From: Staphylococcus coagulans
GTDB taxonomy: Bacteria; Bacillota; Bacilli; Staphylococcales; Staphylococcaceae
Direction: 5' to 3'
DNA: 64,000 bases
Assembly (NCBI RefSeq): GCF_002901995.1
Contig: NZ_PPQN01000011.1
Location: 1-64,000 of the forward strand
Shown here: one piece after another, positions 19,147 to 31,629 of the stretch
How the letters are laid out: every line of letters starts with the position of its first letter
Numbering within the stretch: position 1 is the first letter of the stretch
Made by a program: the position numbers and the translations under genes
Notes under the pieces: generated by a model
Databases searched by the model: none
What the model was told of the DNA's origin: nothing
The model's input: only the letters and a program-made list of their open reading frames with translations

Positions 19147-22100
19147 ATGAAACCGATACGCCTCCATCTTAAAAATTTTGGTCCTTTTTTAGATGAAACC
19201 ATTGATTTTTCAAATATACAATCGAATCAACTCTTCTTAATTAGCGGAGAAACGGGTTCAGGTAAGACGATGATATTTGATGGAATGGTTTATGCGCTAT
19301 ATGGACGTGCGTCTACTGAAAAAAGAGAAGTGAAACATTTGAGAAGTCACTTTGCGCAACCTAAAGAACCTTTAACGGTTACCTTTGAATTTGAAATCAA
19401 CGGTGGTCGTTATAAGGTCGTTCGAGAAGCTTCATTTTTGAAGCCGGGAAATAAAAATGAGACAAAACCTAAACTTGAAGTTTACCATTTAAATGGAGAA
19501 GTTTTTGAGCTAGTTGAAAGTACAATTCAAGCAGGAGACCAATTTATTTTAAATCTTTTAAAGCTTAAGCAAGACCAATTTAGACAGCTGTTTATCTTGC
19601 CACAAGGTGAATTTAAATCCTTTTTAGTTTCAAATAGCACGGATAAGCAGGCGATTTTGAGAACGCTTTTTAATACGCAATTGTATGACGTTCTTAAAAA
19701 TGAGTTGGTAGATAAAACTAAAAATATGAAGAATGAAATTGATCGAATCTATACAAAAATCCAAAGCAGTTGGGATGAAATGTATACATTAGATAATGAT
19801 GAATTGGTAGCACAAAAGCAGTTGAAAAGTGAACAATATGAATTGATCCTTGATGCATTGCCGATGTTTCAACGTATAGGACAACAACAGGTTGACGAAA
19901 CAGCAGTGGAGAAAAGTAAGCGTGAAGGCGCTTTGAAAAAGATAAATGAAGCGGTTGCACGTGAAGAATCACGTCAACAATTAAAGCAACAAAAAGCGGA
20001 CTTAGAACACAAATTAAATCAATTAAATGAACAACGACCTCGAATTACAGAGCTAGAAAAGAAATTAAAATTGATAACTGAAAGTCAATTCGCTATCAAA
20101 ACATATCAAAATAAGCTTGAATACGAAAAAACACTCAATTCCCAAAAAAGTAAACAGTCTACTTTAACATCAGAATTTGATGCATTGAAAGAGATAGAAG
20201 TACAAGATGCAACTTTGCTTGAAAATCATTTAGCTCAACAAGAACGGATAGACCAACAATCACAATTCATCCAAAATACAAGACATTATTTTCAACAAGT
20301 CGATCAGCTCAAACAAAAAGAACAGCGTGATCAACAAATCAATGCACAGCATCAGCAAGTAGTAGAAGAAATGGATAAAGCGAACAATGAATTACAACAA
20401 ATGAGTGAAGAAGATATTGAGAAAAAACCGGATTATGAGAAAAAATCACAGTTACAAAATATGCAAATGACGCTCACTGAACAGCATACGTCACTTATAG
20501 AATCTGAAAAGCGTATGCATCTCAAGTTAAAACATGAAGAAAGTCTTGAACAACTAAACAAACAATATGAAAATTTAACGCATGAAATTGAAGCACAGCG
20601 TGCACAGTTGCATACGATTTCAAGTCAAGATCAACACTTACTCGATCATGAAAAAGCGGTCGTTACTTTAAGAACAGTTTTACAAGTTGATGAACCTTGT
20701 CCTGTTTGTGGACAAAACGTTTCACATGTCGATTATGGTCCGGAAATCGATGCCATTAAATCATTGCAAAGTGAAAATGTGAAAATTGAAACTCAAATTC
20801 GAGAACTCACTGAGCAAAAAATTCATTGCGAAGCGGATATCACGAATACAAAGGAAAGATTAAATGAAATTGGAGAAATTCAATTTAATAAAAATTTATT
20901 AAATGAAAATGAAGTACAACTTTTAAATGTTAAAAATGATATAGAAGCGGTTGATCATGAAAATAAACGGATTGAAGCATTACAACAACAAGTTGAACGT
21001 ATTAATAAGGTATTAGATGAAAATACGCGTCAAAAGCAACTTTTAGAAAAAGAACAACAACATATTCAAGAACAATTAGAAAATTTTCAACAAATAACAG
21101 GGTACGATGATATTGTGAAGTTTCAAAACGTATTTGAGCGAATTGATTCTGAAGTTCAAGACTTTGAAGCACAAAAAGCAGCGTTAACACAACAATTAGA
21201 AAATACACAAAATAAAGTGAAAAATCATCATTATGATTTGCGCCTGATTGCACAACAAATCGATGATGTTACAACTCAACTCAATCGACTCGACGATGAG
21301 TTGAAAATAGCAATGAAGCAATTAGATATTGCGGATGAAGCGGCATTAATGACCATTTCAAACGAAAGTGAAAATAAATCAGACTATACGTCTGAAATAG
21401 AACAATTTCACCATGAAATACAAGCGCTTCAATTTAAACTTCAAGATGTTACGACTCAAATTTTAAATATTGAACCAAATAATATAGAGACTTTAAAAAA
21501 AGAGCAACGAGAAATACAAATACAATATGATTCTGTACAAAAGCGGTTGAATGAATTTGCTTTTCAAGTAGATCAAAATAAGAAGACGATACAACGAATA
21601 GAACGGGAGATAGCACATTTAAAGCAGACGGTGTCAGCACAAATTGAGCTCTTTCAACTTGCCGAAATTTTAAATGGAAAAAATGAGCATAATTTAACTT
21701 TAGAAAATTATGTACTGATGCATTTTCTAGAACAAATTCTCGTTAAAGCGAATCAAAGATTGTTAAGTATGACAGGACAGCGGTATGAATTGATTAGAAA
21801 TGAGAAAAAAGGGAGAGGTTTTAGTGGCTTAGAAATTGAAGTCTTTGACTATTATTCAAACCAATCACGTCATATCACCTCATTATCTGGAGGAGAAACA
21901 TTTCAAGCGTCATTGGCGCTAGCTTTGGGCCTTTGTGAAGTGGTACAAAATGAGCAAGGGGGCATTGCGCTTGATGCAATGTTTATTGACGAAGGTTTCG
22001 GTACACTAGACCAAGAAACTTTAGAGACAGCGTTAGATACATTAATTCAACTTCAATCGAGTGGACGATTAGTGGGTATTATTTCTCATGTCACAGAATT

Positions 22101-22179
22101 AAAAAATCGGATTCCTGTTATTTTGGATGTGGTTTCTAAAAATTATCAAAGTACAACTTTATTACGCTACAATGAATAA
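19147..22179 (+). CDS. sbcC: nuclease SbcCD subunit C
   Basis: The Rad50-like SMC-type ATPase partner of SbcD. Walker A GETGSGKT is at residues 34-41. Long Gln/Glu/Lys-rich coiled coils flank the zinc hook CPVCG (C518 and C521). The C-terminal ABC signature LSGGE is near 912, and Walker B (MFIDEGFG) follows at about 945. The 1010 aa length is typical. ATG 19147 is behind GGGGAGGA, and only 3 bases separate it from the sbcD stop, so the two are one LexA-controlled operon. Confidence 0.97.
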   Translation: MKPIRLHLKNFGPFLDETIDFSNIQSNQLFLISGETGSGKTMIFDGMVYALYGRASTEKREVKHLRSHFAQPKEPLTVTFEFEINGGRYKVVREASFLKPGNKNETKPKLEVYHLNGEVFELVESTIQAGDQFILNLLKLKQDQFRQLFILPQGEFKSFLVSNSTDKQAILRTLFNTQLYDVLKNELVDKTKNMKNEIDRIYTKIQSSWDEMYTLDNDELVAQKQLKSEQYELILDALPMFQRIGQQQVDETAVEKSKREGALKKINEAVAREESRQQLKQQKADLEHKLNQLNEQRPRITELEKKLKLITESQFAIKTYQNKLEYEKTLNSQKSKQSTLTSEFDALKEIEVQDATLLENHLAQQERIDQQSQFIQNTRHYFQQVDQLKQKEQRDQQINAQHQQVVEEMDKANNELQQMSEEDIEKKPDYEKKSQLQNMQMTLTEQHTSLIESEKRMHLKLKHEESLEQLNKQYENLTHEIEAQRAQLHTISSQDQHLLDHEKAVVTLRTVLQVDEPCPVCGQNVSHVDYGPEIDAIKSLQSENVKIETQIRELTEQKIHCEADITNTKERLNEIGEIQFNKNLLNENEVQLLNVKNDIEAVDHENKRIEALQQQVERINKVLDENTRQKQLLEKEQQHIQEQLENFQQITGYDDIVKFQNVFERIDSEVQDFEAQKAALTQQLENTQNKVKNHHYDLRLIAQQIDDVTTQLNRLDDELKIAMKQLDIADEAALMTISNESENKSDYTSEIEQFHHEIQALQFKLQDVTTQILNIEPNNIETLKKEQREIQIQYDSVQKRLNEFAFQVDQNKKTIQRIEREIAHLKQTVSAQIELFQLAEILNGKNEHNLTLENYVLMHFLEQILVKANQRLLSMTGQRYELIRNEKKGRGFSGLEIEVFDYYSNQSRHITSLSGGETFQASLALALGLCEVVQNEQGGIALDAMFIDEGFGTLDQETLETALDTLIQLQSSGRLVGIISHVTELKNRIPVILDVVSKNYQSTTLLRYNE

Positions 22180-22218
22180 GTATACGACTTATATTATGAA
22201 ATTGGTTTAAAATATAAA

Positions 22219-22269
22219 CGACAGACGGTAAGATAGAGCTTCTTTTCTACCTTATCGCCTGTCATTTTT
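22219..22269. terminator. bidirectional terminator sbcC/mscL
   Basis: The stem GACAGACGGTAAGATA pairs imperfectly with TACCTTATCGCCTGTC and is followed by ATTTTTA, between convergent genes. Confidence 0.7.
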
Positions 22270-22278
22270 AATGCCCAC

Positions 22279-22644
22279 TTATTTTTGGTTTTGACGTAAT
22301 AAATCCCGGATTTCAGTTAAGAGTACAGTGTTTTCTTCGATAGCTTCTTCCTCTTCTTCTGCTTTCGGTTTCACGAGCGTATTTGCAATTTTAACAAAGA
22401 TAAATAATGCAAAAGCGATGATAATAAAATCAATAATAGATTGAATAAATATACCATACTTGATACCGAACGCTGCCCAATTTTTAGCGAAATCAACTTC
22501 GCCAAATAGTAATCCAATTAAAGGCATAATGATGTTTTCGACTAATGATGACACGATTTTATTGAAAGCAGCACCCATTACAACAGCAACAGCTAAATCG
22601 AGCACGTTACCTTTTAATGCAAACGCTTTAAATTCTTTTAACAT
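22279..22644 (-). CDS. mscL: large-conductance mechanosensitive channel
   Basis: A 121-residue pentameric channel that opens under membrane tension on hypo-osmotic shock. [20 protein letters not shown] and then [11 protein letters not shown] is the conserved first helix, and a second membrane helix lies near 70-92. The acidic C-terminal bundle ([11 protein letters not shown]) follows. ATG 22644 is behind GGAGGGG; the frame upstream to 22680 is not needed. It sits next to the betaine transporter gene, an osmotic-stress pairing. Confidence 0.96.
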   Translation of the reverse strand: MLKEFKAFALKGNVLDLAVAVVMGAAFNKIVSSLVENIIMPLIGLLFGEVDFAKNWAAFGIKYGIFIQSIIDFIIIAFALFIFVKIANTLVKPKAEEEEEAIEENTVLLTEIRDLLRQNQK

Positions 22645-22875
22645 GACGTTTTCCCCTCCTATAAACATATTTAATGGCACACCGATTATACATTACTCAT
22701 AAAATATTGCAACATTTAATTAATAAAGAAATTGATATGTTTCTTAGTTCGTTGATTATACGATAATGTTTTGTTATTGTATATATGTCGATTGCGCTTT
22801 AAAATATTTGTACATTGTTAATATAAAGTGCGTGATTATTTAAAATTTAATATATGAAAGGGAGTATGTTATTTT

Positions 22876-24510
22876 ATGAGTTCTTCAACTCCAGAACCAA
22901 ATGGTAAGAAGTTTTCTCCGGTATTCCTGATTAGTGCAATTATCGTTTTTGCGATTGTGTTAGTCGGTGTGTTCATTCCAACGCAGTTTGGTGAATTTAC
23001 GAATACGATAAAACTTTGGATTACAGATAAACTGGGTTGGTACTATCTTATTTTAACGACGATTATCGTATTCTTCTGTATCTTCTTAATCTTCAGCCCT
23101 ATAGGGAAATTGAAGTTAGGCCGACCACACGATAAACCGGAATTCAACACAATTTCTTGGTTTGCGATGTTATTCAGCGCGGGAATGGGGATTGGATTAG
23201 TCTTTTATGGTGCAGCAGAGCCAATTTCTCATTTTGCGGCACCACCTAACGCTGATCCGAAATCAACGGAAGCATTTACTGAATCATTACGCGCGACGTT
23301 CTTTCATTGGGGATTCCATGCATGGGCAGTATATGGTGTTGTCGCACTTGCATTAGCTTATGCGCAATTTAGAAAAGGTGAACCGGGCTTATTATCTAAA
23401 ACATTACGTCCCATTTTAGGGGATCATGTAGATGGTCTCGTTGGTACGATCATTGATGTTTTAGCCGTATTTGCGACAGTTATTGGGGTAGCCGTTTCTC
23501 TAGGTATGGGTGCACTTCAAATCTCAGGTGGTTTACATTACCTATTCGGCACGCCTAACAATATTGTTACGCAATCTATTATCATTGTTGTCGTAACGAT
23601 TTTATTTATTATGAGTGCTTGGTCCGGTTTAAGTAAAGGAATTCAATACTTAAGTAACTTGAATATCGGTTTAGGGACTTTATTATTGATTGCCGGATTA
23701 ATTGTAGGACCGACAATCTTAATCTTAAACATGTTTACAAGTTCAACAGGAAGCTTATTAAATTCTTTCTTATTTAACAGTTTTGATGCAGCACCAACAA
23801 ATCCTCAAAAACGTGAATGGATGACAAATTGGACACTTTACTATTGGGGCTGGTGGCTAAGCTGGAGCCCGTTCGTAGGTGTATTTATTGCACGTGTTTC
23901 AAAAGGGCGTTCAATTCGAGAATTTATTTCAGGGGTACTGTTAGTGCCTGTTATTGTAAGTTTCGTTTGGTTTAGTGTGTTTGGCGTTTTAGGTATTGAA
24001 ACGGCTAAAAAACATACAGAAATTTTCAAAATGTCACCTGAAACACAGCTTTTCGGTGTCTTTCATCATGTGCCATTAGGCATGGTGCTTTCAATCATCG
24101 CACTACTTTTAATTGCGTCATTCTTTATTACATCAGCTGACTCAGCAACATTTGTGCTAGGTATGCAGACGACATACGGTTCACTCAATCCAAGTGCTGT
24201 TGTTAAAGTGACTTGGGGTGTTGCACAATCACTTATCGCATTTGTGTTATTATTATCTGGCGGAGGCGATGGTGCGGCAGGATTAAATGCGTTGCAAAGT
24301 GCAGCGATTATTAGTGCTTTGCCGTTCTCATTGATTGTCATCCTGATGATGATTAGTTTCTATAAAGATGCGAATAAAGAGCGTAAGTTCTTGGGCTTAA
24401 CATTAACACCTAATAAGCATCGTTTGAAAGAATATGTCGCAAGTTCACAACAAGATTATGAAGAAGAATTAATTTCAAAACGTAAAGCGTTGCGAGATCA
24501 AGAAAAATAA
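22876..24510 (+). CDS. opuD2: BCCT family glycine betaine transporter
   Basis: A 12-segment secondary transporter of the betaine/choline/carnitine family that imports osmoprotectant with Na+. The family signatures are clear: SAGMGIGLVFYGAAEPISHF near residue 100 and the tryptophan-rich YYWGWWLSWSPFVGVFIARVS region near 320. A charged C-terminal tail from about 515 is the usual osmosensing end. The 544 aa length is normal. By neighbourhood it is OpuD2 of staphylococci; the exact substrate preference is inferred. A - strand mscL lies upstream. Confidence 0.9.
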   Translation: MSSSTPEPNGKKFSPVFLISAIIVFAIVLVGVFIPTQFGEFTNTIKLWITDKLGWYYLILTTIIVFFCIFLIFSPIGKLKLGRPHDKPEFNTISWFAMLFSAGMGIGLVFYGAAEPISHFAAPPNADPKSTEAFTESLRATFFHWGFHAWAVYGVVALALAYAQFRKGEPGLLSKTLRPILGDHVDGLVGTIIDVLAVFATVIGVAVSLGMGALQISGGLHYLFGTPNNIVTQSIIIVVVTILFIMSAWSGLSKGIQYLSNLNIGLGTLLLIAGLIVGPTILILNMFTSSTGSLLNSFLFNSFDAAPTNPQKREWMTNWTLYYWGWWLSWSPFVGVFIARVSKGRSIREFISGVLLVPVIVSFVWFSVFGVLGIETAKKHTEIFKMSPETQLFGVFHHVPLGMVLSIIALLLIASFFITSADSATFVLGMQTTYGSLNPSAVVKVTWGVAQSLIAFVLLLSGGGDGAAGLNALQSAAIISALPFSLIVILMMISFYKDANKERKFLGLTLTPNKHRLKEYVASSQQDYEEELISKRKALRDQEK

Positions 24511-24522
24511 ATTTATTTAATT

Positions 24523-24579
24523 AAAAGACAGGTTTCAATTCACTGAAATGAAAATACAGTGAATTGACCTGTCTTTTTT
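24523..24579 (+). terminator. terminator of betaine transporter gene
   Basis: The stem AAAAGACAGGT / ACCTGTCTTTT continues inward with CAATTCACTG/CAGTGAATTG, then TTTT. Confidence 0.9.
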
Positions 24580-24616
24580 AATTGACCAATACTTGATTGA
24601 AAATCATTCTCAATTA

Positions 24617-24663
24617 ATAATATATACTTATTACACCTGACGAAAGTCATAAGTTTTAGTTAT
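24617..24663 (+). promoter_or_regulatory. two CcpC/CcpE-type dyads upstream of aconitase
   Basis: ATAA-TATATAC-TTAT (24617-24631) and ATAA-GTTTTAG-TTAT (24649-24663) are two exact ATAA-N7-TTAT dyads, 32 bases apart. This is the binding motif of the citrate-responsive LysR regulators CcpC (B. subtilis citB) and CcpE (S. aureus). The acnA start is 123 bases further on. Confidence 0.7.
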
Positions 24664-24785
24664 AATAACCGATTAGAAAGTCAAAACTTCAAAACCCCAG
24701 TTTTAATCATCATTTAGTTGTTTTCATAAAGCGTTAATTATACAATTAAATCAACGGCATATAAAAATATCAGGGGGGATATTCG

Positions 24786-27491
24786 ATGGCTTCAAAATTA
24801 AAAGAACAAGCTAAAAAGTCATTTCAATTAAACGGAAAAAACTTAACGTACTATGATTTGAAAACGTTAGAAGAACAAGGACTTACTCAAGTAAGTCGCT
24901 TACCATATTCTATTCGTGTATTACTTGAATCAGTATTGCGTCAAGAAGATGGTTTTGTTATTACAGACGAACATATTAAAGCGCTTTCAACATTTGGTAA
25001 AGAAAATAGTAAAGGTGAAGTGCCATTCAAACCTTCACGTGTTATTTTACAAGACTTTACAGGTGTACCAGCGGTTGTAGACTTAGCTTCTTTACGTAAA
25101 GCGATGGACGATGTCGGTGGAGACTTGTCTAAAATCAACCCAGAAGTTCCAGTAGACCTAGTGATTGACCACTCTGTACAAGTTGATAGTTACGCAAATC
25201 CAGAAGCTTTAGAGCGCAACATGAAATTAGAATTCGAACGTAACTATGAGCGTTATCAATTTTTGAACTGGGCTACTAAAGCGTTTAAAAATTATAATGC
25301 TGTACCTCCAGCAACAGGGATTGTACATCAAGTTAACTTGGAATATTTAGCTAATGTTGTTCATGTACGTGAAGAAAATGGGGAAGACGTTGCATTTCCA
25401 GATACATTAGTGGGAACTGACTCACATACTACAATGATTAACGGCCTTGGCGTTTTAGGTTGGGGTGTCGGTGGAATCGAAGCAGAAGCGGGCATGCTCG
25501 GTCAGCCATCATACTTTCCAATTCCTGAAGTTATTGGTGTACGTTTATCCAATGAACTGCCTCAAGGTGCAAATGCGACAGACTTAGCATTACGCGTAAC
25601 AGAGTTATTACGTAAAAAAGGGGTAGTAGGTAAATTTGTTGAATTCTTCGGTCCAGGTGTAGATAAATTACCTTTAGCTGACCGTGCAACAATTGCCAAC
25701 ATGGCTCCAGAATACGGAGCAACTTGTGGTTTCTTCCCTGTTGATGACGAAACGTTAAAATATTTACGTTTAACAGGTCGTTCTGATGAACATATTGAAA
25801 CAGTTGAAAAGTATTTAAAACAAAACCATCTGTTCTTTGATGTAAATGAAGAGCCAAATTATACAGACGTAGTGGAACTTGATTTATCTACAGTTGAGGC
25901 TTCATTGTCGGGTCCAAAACGTCCACAAGATTTAATTTTCTTAAGCGATATGAAAAAAGAGTTCGAAAAATCAGTGACTGCACCTGCAGGTAACCAAGGT
26001 CATGGTTTAGATGCATCAGAATTCGATAAAAAGGCAACAATCGAATTTAAAGATGGTTCAACAACTGAAATGACGACGGGCGACATTGCGATTGCAGCGA
26101 TCACTTCTTGTACAAATACTTCTAACCCTTATGTGATGTTAGGTGCTGGGTTATTAGCTAAAAAAGCAGTTGAAAAAGGACTAGAAGTTCCAGCCTATGT
26201 TAAAACTTCTTTAGCACCGGGTTCTAAAGTTGTAACAGGTTATTTGCGGGACTCAGGTTTACAAAGCTATTTAGACAAGCTTGGTTTCAACTTAGTCGGT
26301 TATGGCTGTACAACATGTATTGGTAACTCAGGTCCACTATTAGAAGAAATTGAAAAAGCTGTTGCTAAAGAAGATTTATTAGTGACTTCTGTATTATCAG
26401 GTAACCGTAACTTTGAAGGACGTATCCATCCACTTGTTAAAGCGAACTATTTAGCTTCGCCGCCATTAGTTGTGGCATATGCTTTAGCGGGAACTGTTGA
26501 TATTGATTTACACAAAGAAGCTTTAGGTCAAGATGCACAAGGAAATGATGTATTCTTGAAAGATATTTGGCCTTCTATTCAAGAAGTAGCAGATGCTGTA
26601 GAAAGCGTTGTTACACCAGAATTGTTTAAAGAAGAATATAAGAGTGTTTATGATAACAACGAATTATGGAACCAAATCGATACGACAGATCAACCATTGT
26701 ATGATTTTGATCCTGAATCAACGTACATTCAAAACCCAACATTCTTCCAAGGATTATCTAAAGAACCAGGTCACATTGAACCATTAAAAGATTTACGTGT
26801 CATGGGTAAATTTGGCGATTCGGTTACAACTGACCATATCTCTCCAGCAGGGGCAATTGGTAAAGATACGCCAGCAGGACATTACTTAACAGAAAATGGT
26901 GTTTCTCCACGTGACTTTAACTCTTATGGTTCTCGTCGTGGTAACCACGAAGTCATGGTTCGTGGTACATTTGCCAACATTCGTATTAAAAACCAATTAG
27001 CACCAGGAACAGAAGGTGGCTTCACAACATATTGGCCAACTGGAGAAGTAATGCCAATATTTGATGCAGCTATGAAATATAAAGAAGATGGCACTGGCCT
27101 TGTTGTATTAGCAGGTAACGACTATGGTATGGGCTCATCTCGTGACTGGGCTGCGAAAGGTACAAACTTATTAGGTGTAAAAACAGTTATTGCGCAAAGT
27201 TATGAGCGTATTCATCGTTCTAACTTAGTCATGATGGGTGTTTTACCATTACAATTTAAGCAAGGTGAATCAGCGGATACGTTAGGTTTAGATGGTAAAG
27301 AAACGATTTCAGTTGAAATTAGCGAATCTGTTCAACCTCGAGATACAGTGAAAGTGACTGCAACGAAAGAAGATGGTTCTACTGTTGAGTTCGAAGCCAT
27401 TGCGCGTTTCGATTCTAATGTAGAAATTGATTACTATCGTCATGGCGGTATTTTACAACTTGTTTTACGTAAAAAATTAGCTTCTTCATAA
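24786..27491 (+). CDS. acnA: aconitate hydratase
   Basis: The TCA-cycle enzyme that isomerises citrate to isocitrate; in Firmicutes it is also an iron-responsive RNA-binding protein. The 4Fe-4S ligands are C442 (ITSCTNTSN), C508 and C511 ([11 protein letters not shown]). The substrate loops [12 protein letters not shown] and [10 protein letters not shown] near the C-terminus are intact. The 901 aa length equals that of the staphylococcal enzyme. ATG 24786 follows CAGGGGGGA. It is a single-gene unit with a terminator at 27565 and two regulator dyads upstream. Confidence 0.97.
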   Translation: MASKLKEQAKKSFQLNGKNLTYYDLKTLEEQGLTQVSRLPYSIRVLLESVLRQEDGFVITDEHIKALSTFGKENSKGEVPFKPSRVILQDFTGVPAVVDLASLRKAMDDVGGDLSKINPEVPVDLVIDHSVQVDSYANPEALERNMKLEFERNYERYQFLNWATKAFKNYNAVPPATGIVHQVNLEYLANVVHVREENGEDVAFPDTLVGTDSHTTMINGLGVLGWGVGGIEAEAGMLGQPSYFPIPEVIGVRLSNELPQGANATDLALRVTELLRKKGVVGKFVEFFGPGVDKLPLADRATIANMAPEYGATCGFFPVDDETLKYLRLTGRSDEHIETVEKYLKQNHLFFDVNEEPNYTDVVELDLSTVEASLSGPKRPQDLIFLSDMKKEFEKSVTAPAGNQGHGLDASEFDKKATIEFKDGSTTEMTTGDIAIAAITSCTNTSNPYVMLGAGLLAKKAVEKGLEVPAYVKTSLAPGSKVVTGYLRDSGLQSYLDKLGFNLVGYGCTTCIGNSGPLLEEIEKAVAKEDLLVTSVLSGNRNFEGRIHPLVKANYLASPPLVVAYALAGTVDIDLHKEALGQDAQGNDVFLKDIWPSIQEVADAVESVVTPELFKEEYKSVYDNNELWNQIDTTDQPLYDFDPESTYIQNPTFFQGLSKEPGHIEPLKDLRVMGKFGDSVTTDHISPAGAIGKDTPAGHYLTENGVSPRDFNSYGSRRGNHEVMVRGTFANIRIKNQLAPGTEGGFTTYWPTGEVMPIFDAAMKYKEDGTGLVVLAGNDYGMGSSRDWAAKGTNLLGVKTVIAQSYERIHRSNLVMMGVLPLQFKQGESADTLGLDGKETISVEISESVQPRDTVKVTATKEDGSTVEFEAIARFDSNVEIDYYRHGGILQLVLRKKLASS

Positions 27492-27564
27492 GGTGATTTA
27501 AGCAATTTTAGAAAATGTGATAATTTTATTTCGCTTTAATGAATAGCTAAGAAAATATTATATC

Positions 27565-27601
27565 AAGTCCGGTCATTTTGATGTACCGGGCTTTCTTTTT
27601 T
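27565..27601 (+). terminator. acnA terminator
   Basis: The stem AAGTCCGGT / ACCGGGCTT has one G-U pair and is followed by TCTTTTTTT. Confidence 0.88.
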
Positions 27602-27718
27602 TGAAATGAAGAGGTTAATATCCTTTTTACATCTATTGCAGAATTCATTATAAGTTTCTGGGTTGTTTTTTTATGGTAAAATGAGTGGCATGAGCGCTAA
27701 GAGAAAGAAGGTAAAATA

Positions 27719-28183
27719 ATGATCTACGCATTAACTGAAATCGAAGCACGCTATCAAGAGACAGACCAAATGGGTGTGATTTACCATGGTAACTATGCGA
27801 CATGGTTTGAAGTTGCACGTACAGACTACATACGTAAACTCGGCTTAGACTATGTAGAAATGGAAGAGGCGGGGATTGTTTCTCCTGTAACAGAACTCAA
27901 TATTAATTATAAAAAGAGTATTGGTTATCCAGAAAAAGTAACAATTAAAACATGGGTATCTAAATTTTCAAAATTACGCTCTCGTTATCAATATGAAGTT
28001 TATAATGAAAACGGTGAACTTGCGACTACGGGTTACACAGATAATGTCATTATCACTAAAAATGAAGGCAAACCTGTTCGTTTAGATAGAGCTTTTCCAA
28101 ATTGGTATGAAGTTTATCATGAAGTTCAGCAAAGAAATGAAGCAGGTGAAGAGTTAGAAGTCACACAAGATTCAACTATTTAA
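27719..28183 (+). CDS. acyl-CoA thioesterase, hotdog fold
   Basis: A 154-residue 4HBT-family thioesterase. The motif RYQETDQMGVIYHGNYATWFE (Asp in TDQMG, the HGNY turn) is the active-site region of the 4-hydroxybenzoyl-CoA/YbgC-like class. B. subtilis YneP occupies the same place between citB and plsY. The substrate acyl-CoA is unknown. ATG 27719 is preceded by AGAAAGAAGG. It stands alone between the acnA terminator and the convergent HesB-like gene. Confidence 0.9.
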   Translation: MIYALTEIEARYQETDQMGVIYHGNYATWFEVARTDYIRKLGLDYVEMEEAGIVSPVTELNINYKKSIGYPEKVTIKTWVSKFSKLRSRYQYEVYNENGELATTGYTDNVIITKNEGKPVRLDRAFPNWYEVYHEVQQRNEAGEELEVTQDSTI

Positions 28184-28316
28184 AAACATCAATTTGTTTT
28201 TATCATCTCGTTTGTGCATTAGCATATTATGTGTCAAATAAGGTTGTTAAAATTTATAGCAATGATTATTGTTGTCTTAATTATTTCGTCATAGAAATTG
28301 TTTCAACGTAATCATC

Positions 28317-28362
28317 AAAAAAATCGAGGTTAGGAAATTACGATTCCACCTCGATTTTTTTG
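28317..28362. terminator. bidirectional terminator
   Basis: AAAAAAATCGAGGT / ACCTCGATTTTTTT, a near-perfect stem with A- and T-runs, between convergent genes. Confidence 0.9.
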
Positions 28363-28371
28363 TTAATTCAA

Positions 28372-28677
28372 TTATGATTCAATAAGTTCAGCTTCATAGA
28401 GTACATCATCATTTTTAATATCTACTTTTATATGATGATCTTCAAAATACCAGACATCTTTTTCTGCTACGATGACATGTATGCCATCAAACTTTTCTTC
28501 GTATCCAATTTCATCTATATCACGTGTGTAATCTACATTAAAAGCTGGGCTAAATCCTTGTTTTAATTGGAACTCTCCACCATAGCGAACAAAGAACCGT
28601 AACACTTTTCCGTCTTCTGGTAAGTCAAGTTCATCTTTAAACCAAGTAATGGCATCATTCGTAAATTCTATTTTCAT
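28372..28677 (-). CDS. HesB/YneR-like protein
   Basis: A 101-residue protein of the IscA/HesB fold ([21 protein letters not shown] is the core strand-turn region). It lacks all three Cys residues that IscA scaffolds use, like B. subtilis YneR, so an iron-sulfur scaffold role is doubtful. ATG 28677 follows GGGAGGAG. The neighbourhood (thioesterase, this gene, plsY, parEC) is the same as in B. subtilis. Confidence 0.85.
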   Translation of the reverse strand: MKIEFTNDAITWFKDELDLPEDGKVLRFFVRYGGEFQLKQGFSPAFNVDYTRDIDEIGYEEKFDGIHVIVAEKDVWYFEDHHIKVDIKNDDVLYEAELIES

Positions 28678-28758
28678 GTTGAATTCTCCTCCCAGTATAA
28701 GGATATGATTTGTTTACCTTATTTTAATGGGTTTTAAACTAAATTCAAATTTTAAGTA

Positions 28759-29340
28759 TTACATCCATTTGATTTTAGGTTCAGTGCCTTTAATAATGCG
28801 TTTAATATTACTACTATGTCGATAAATGAGTAAAACTGAAACAGCGATGCTCGTTATTAATAATACATAATCACTAATGAAAAATGAGCCGATCACACAG
28901 CAAATTGCTGCAATGATACTTGATAATGAAACATATTTTGTTAATTTTAAAATGATAAAGAAAATCAAAGCAAGTATTAATAGTAAAATCGGATTAACAG
29001 CGAGTAGGACACCGGCACTTGTCGCTACTGCTTTTCCCCCTCTGAATTTCAAGTAGATAGGGTAAACATGACCGATAATTGCAAAAATTCCTACGAGTAA
29101 ACCGTGTATTTCCACATTGAATAATGCTGGAAGGAATACAACGATGAACCCTTTAAATATATCAAAAAATGTGACAGCAAACCCAGCTGGTTTACCTAGT
29201 ACACGGAAACTGTTTGTTGCACCTGTATTGCCGCTCCCATATTCCCTAATATCTTTTTTAAAGAAAATCTTCCCAATTAAATAACCACTTGGAATAGAAC
29301 CAATTAAATAACTTGCAATGAATAGTAGGGCTATCACCAT
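28759..29340 (-). CDS. plsY: glycerol-3-phosphate acyltransferase PlsY
   Basis: A membrane enzyme that transfers the acyl group of acyl-phosphate to glycerol-3-phosphate, the first step of phospholipid synthesis. The conserved loops are [10 protein letters not shown] (residues 15-24), [15 protein letters not shown] (36-50) and the [13 protein letters not shown] motif (about 98-110). Five membrane segments are predicted and the 193 aa length is normal. It diverges from parE with a 290-base gap. Confidence 0.96.
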   Translation of the reverse strand: MVIALLFIASYLIGSIPSGYLIGKIFFKKDIREYGSGNTGATNSFRVLGKPAGFAVTFFDIFKGFIVVFLPALFNVEIHGLLVGIFAIIGHVYPIYLKFRGGKAVATSAGVLLAVNPILLLILALIFFIILKLTKYVSLSSIIAAICCVIGSFFISDYVLLITSIAVSVLLIYRHSSNIKRIIKGTEPKIKWM

Positions 29341-29602
29341 AAGTATTCACATCCTTTTAGTACCTGCTCTTATTTTAACATAATTTCACAAAGAGTCATG
29401 TATTTTTATAGTCGTTTCTGTACATTTAATCAAAAGTCGGACTAAAAAAATGGCAATAAACCATTGTTTTTTTGACATATTCCCTAATTTCTAAATAGAT
29501 GACAGGATTGATAAAAATAATATTTATTTTAGTCATGATATAGATTCGCGCTTGCATTTTCAATGATTTTATATAAGAATAGCTATTGTATAGTTTGATG
29601 AA

Positions 29603-29616
29603 CGAACGTATGTTTG
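29603..29616 (+). promoter_or_regulatory. LexA box of parEC
   Basis: CGAACGTATGTTTG, 15 bases before the parE GTG start, matches the LexA consensus with one weak end base. LexA control of parEC is known in S. aureus. Confidence 0.8.
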
Positions 29617-29631
29617 TAGGAGGGGAATTGA

Positions 29632-31628
<1,997 letters not shown>

Positions 31629-31629
<1 letters not shown>

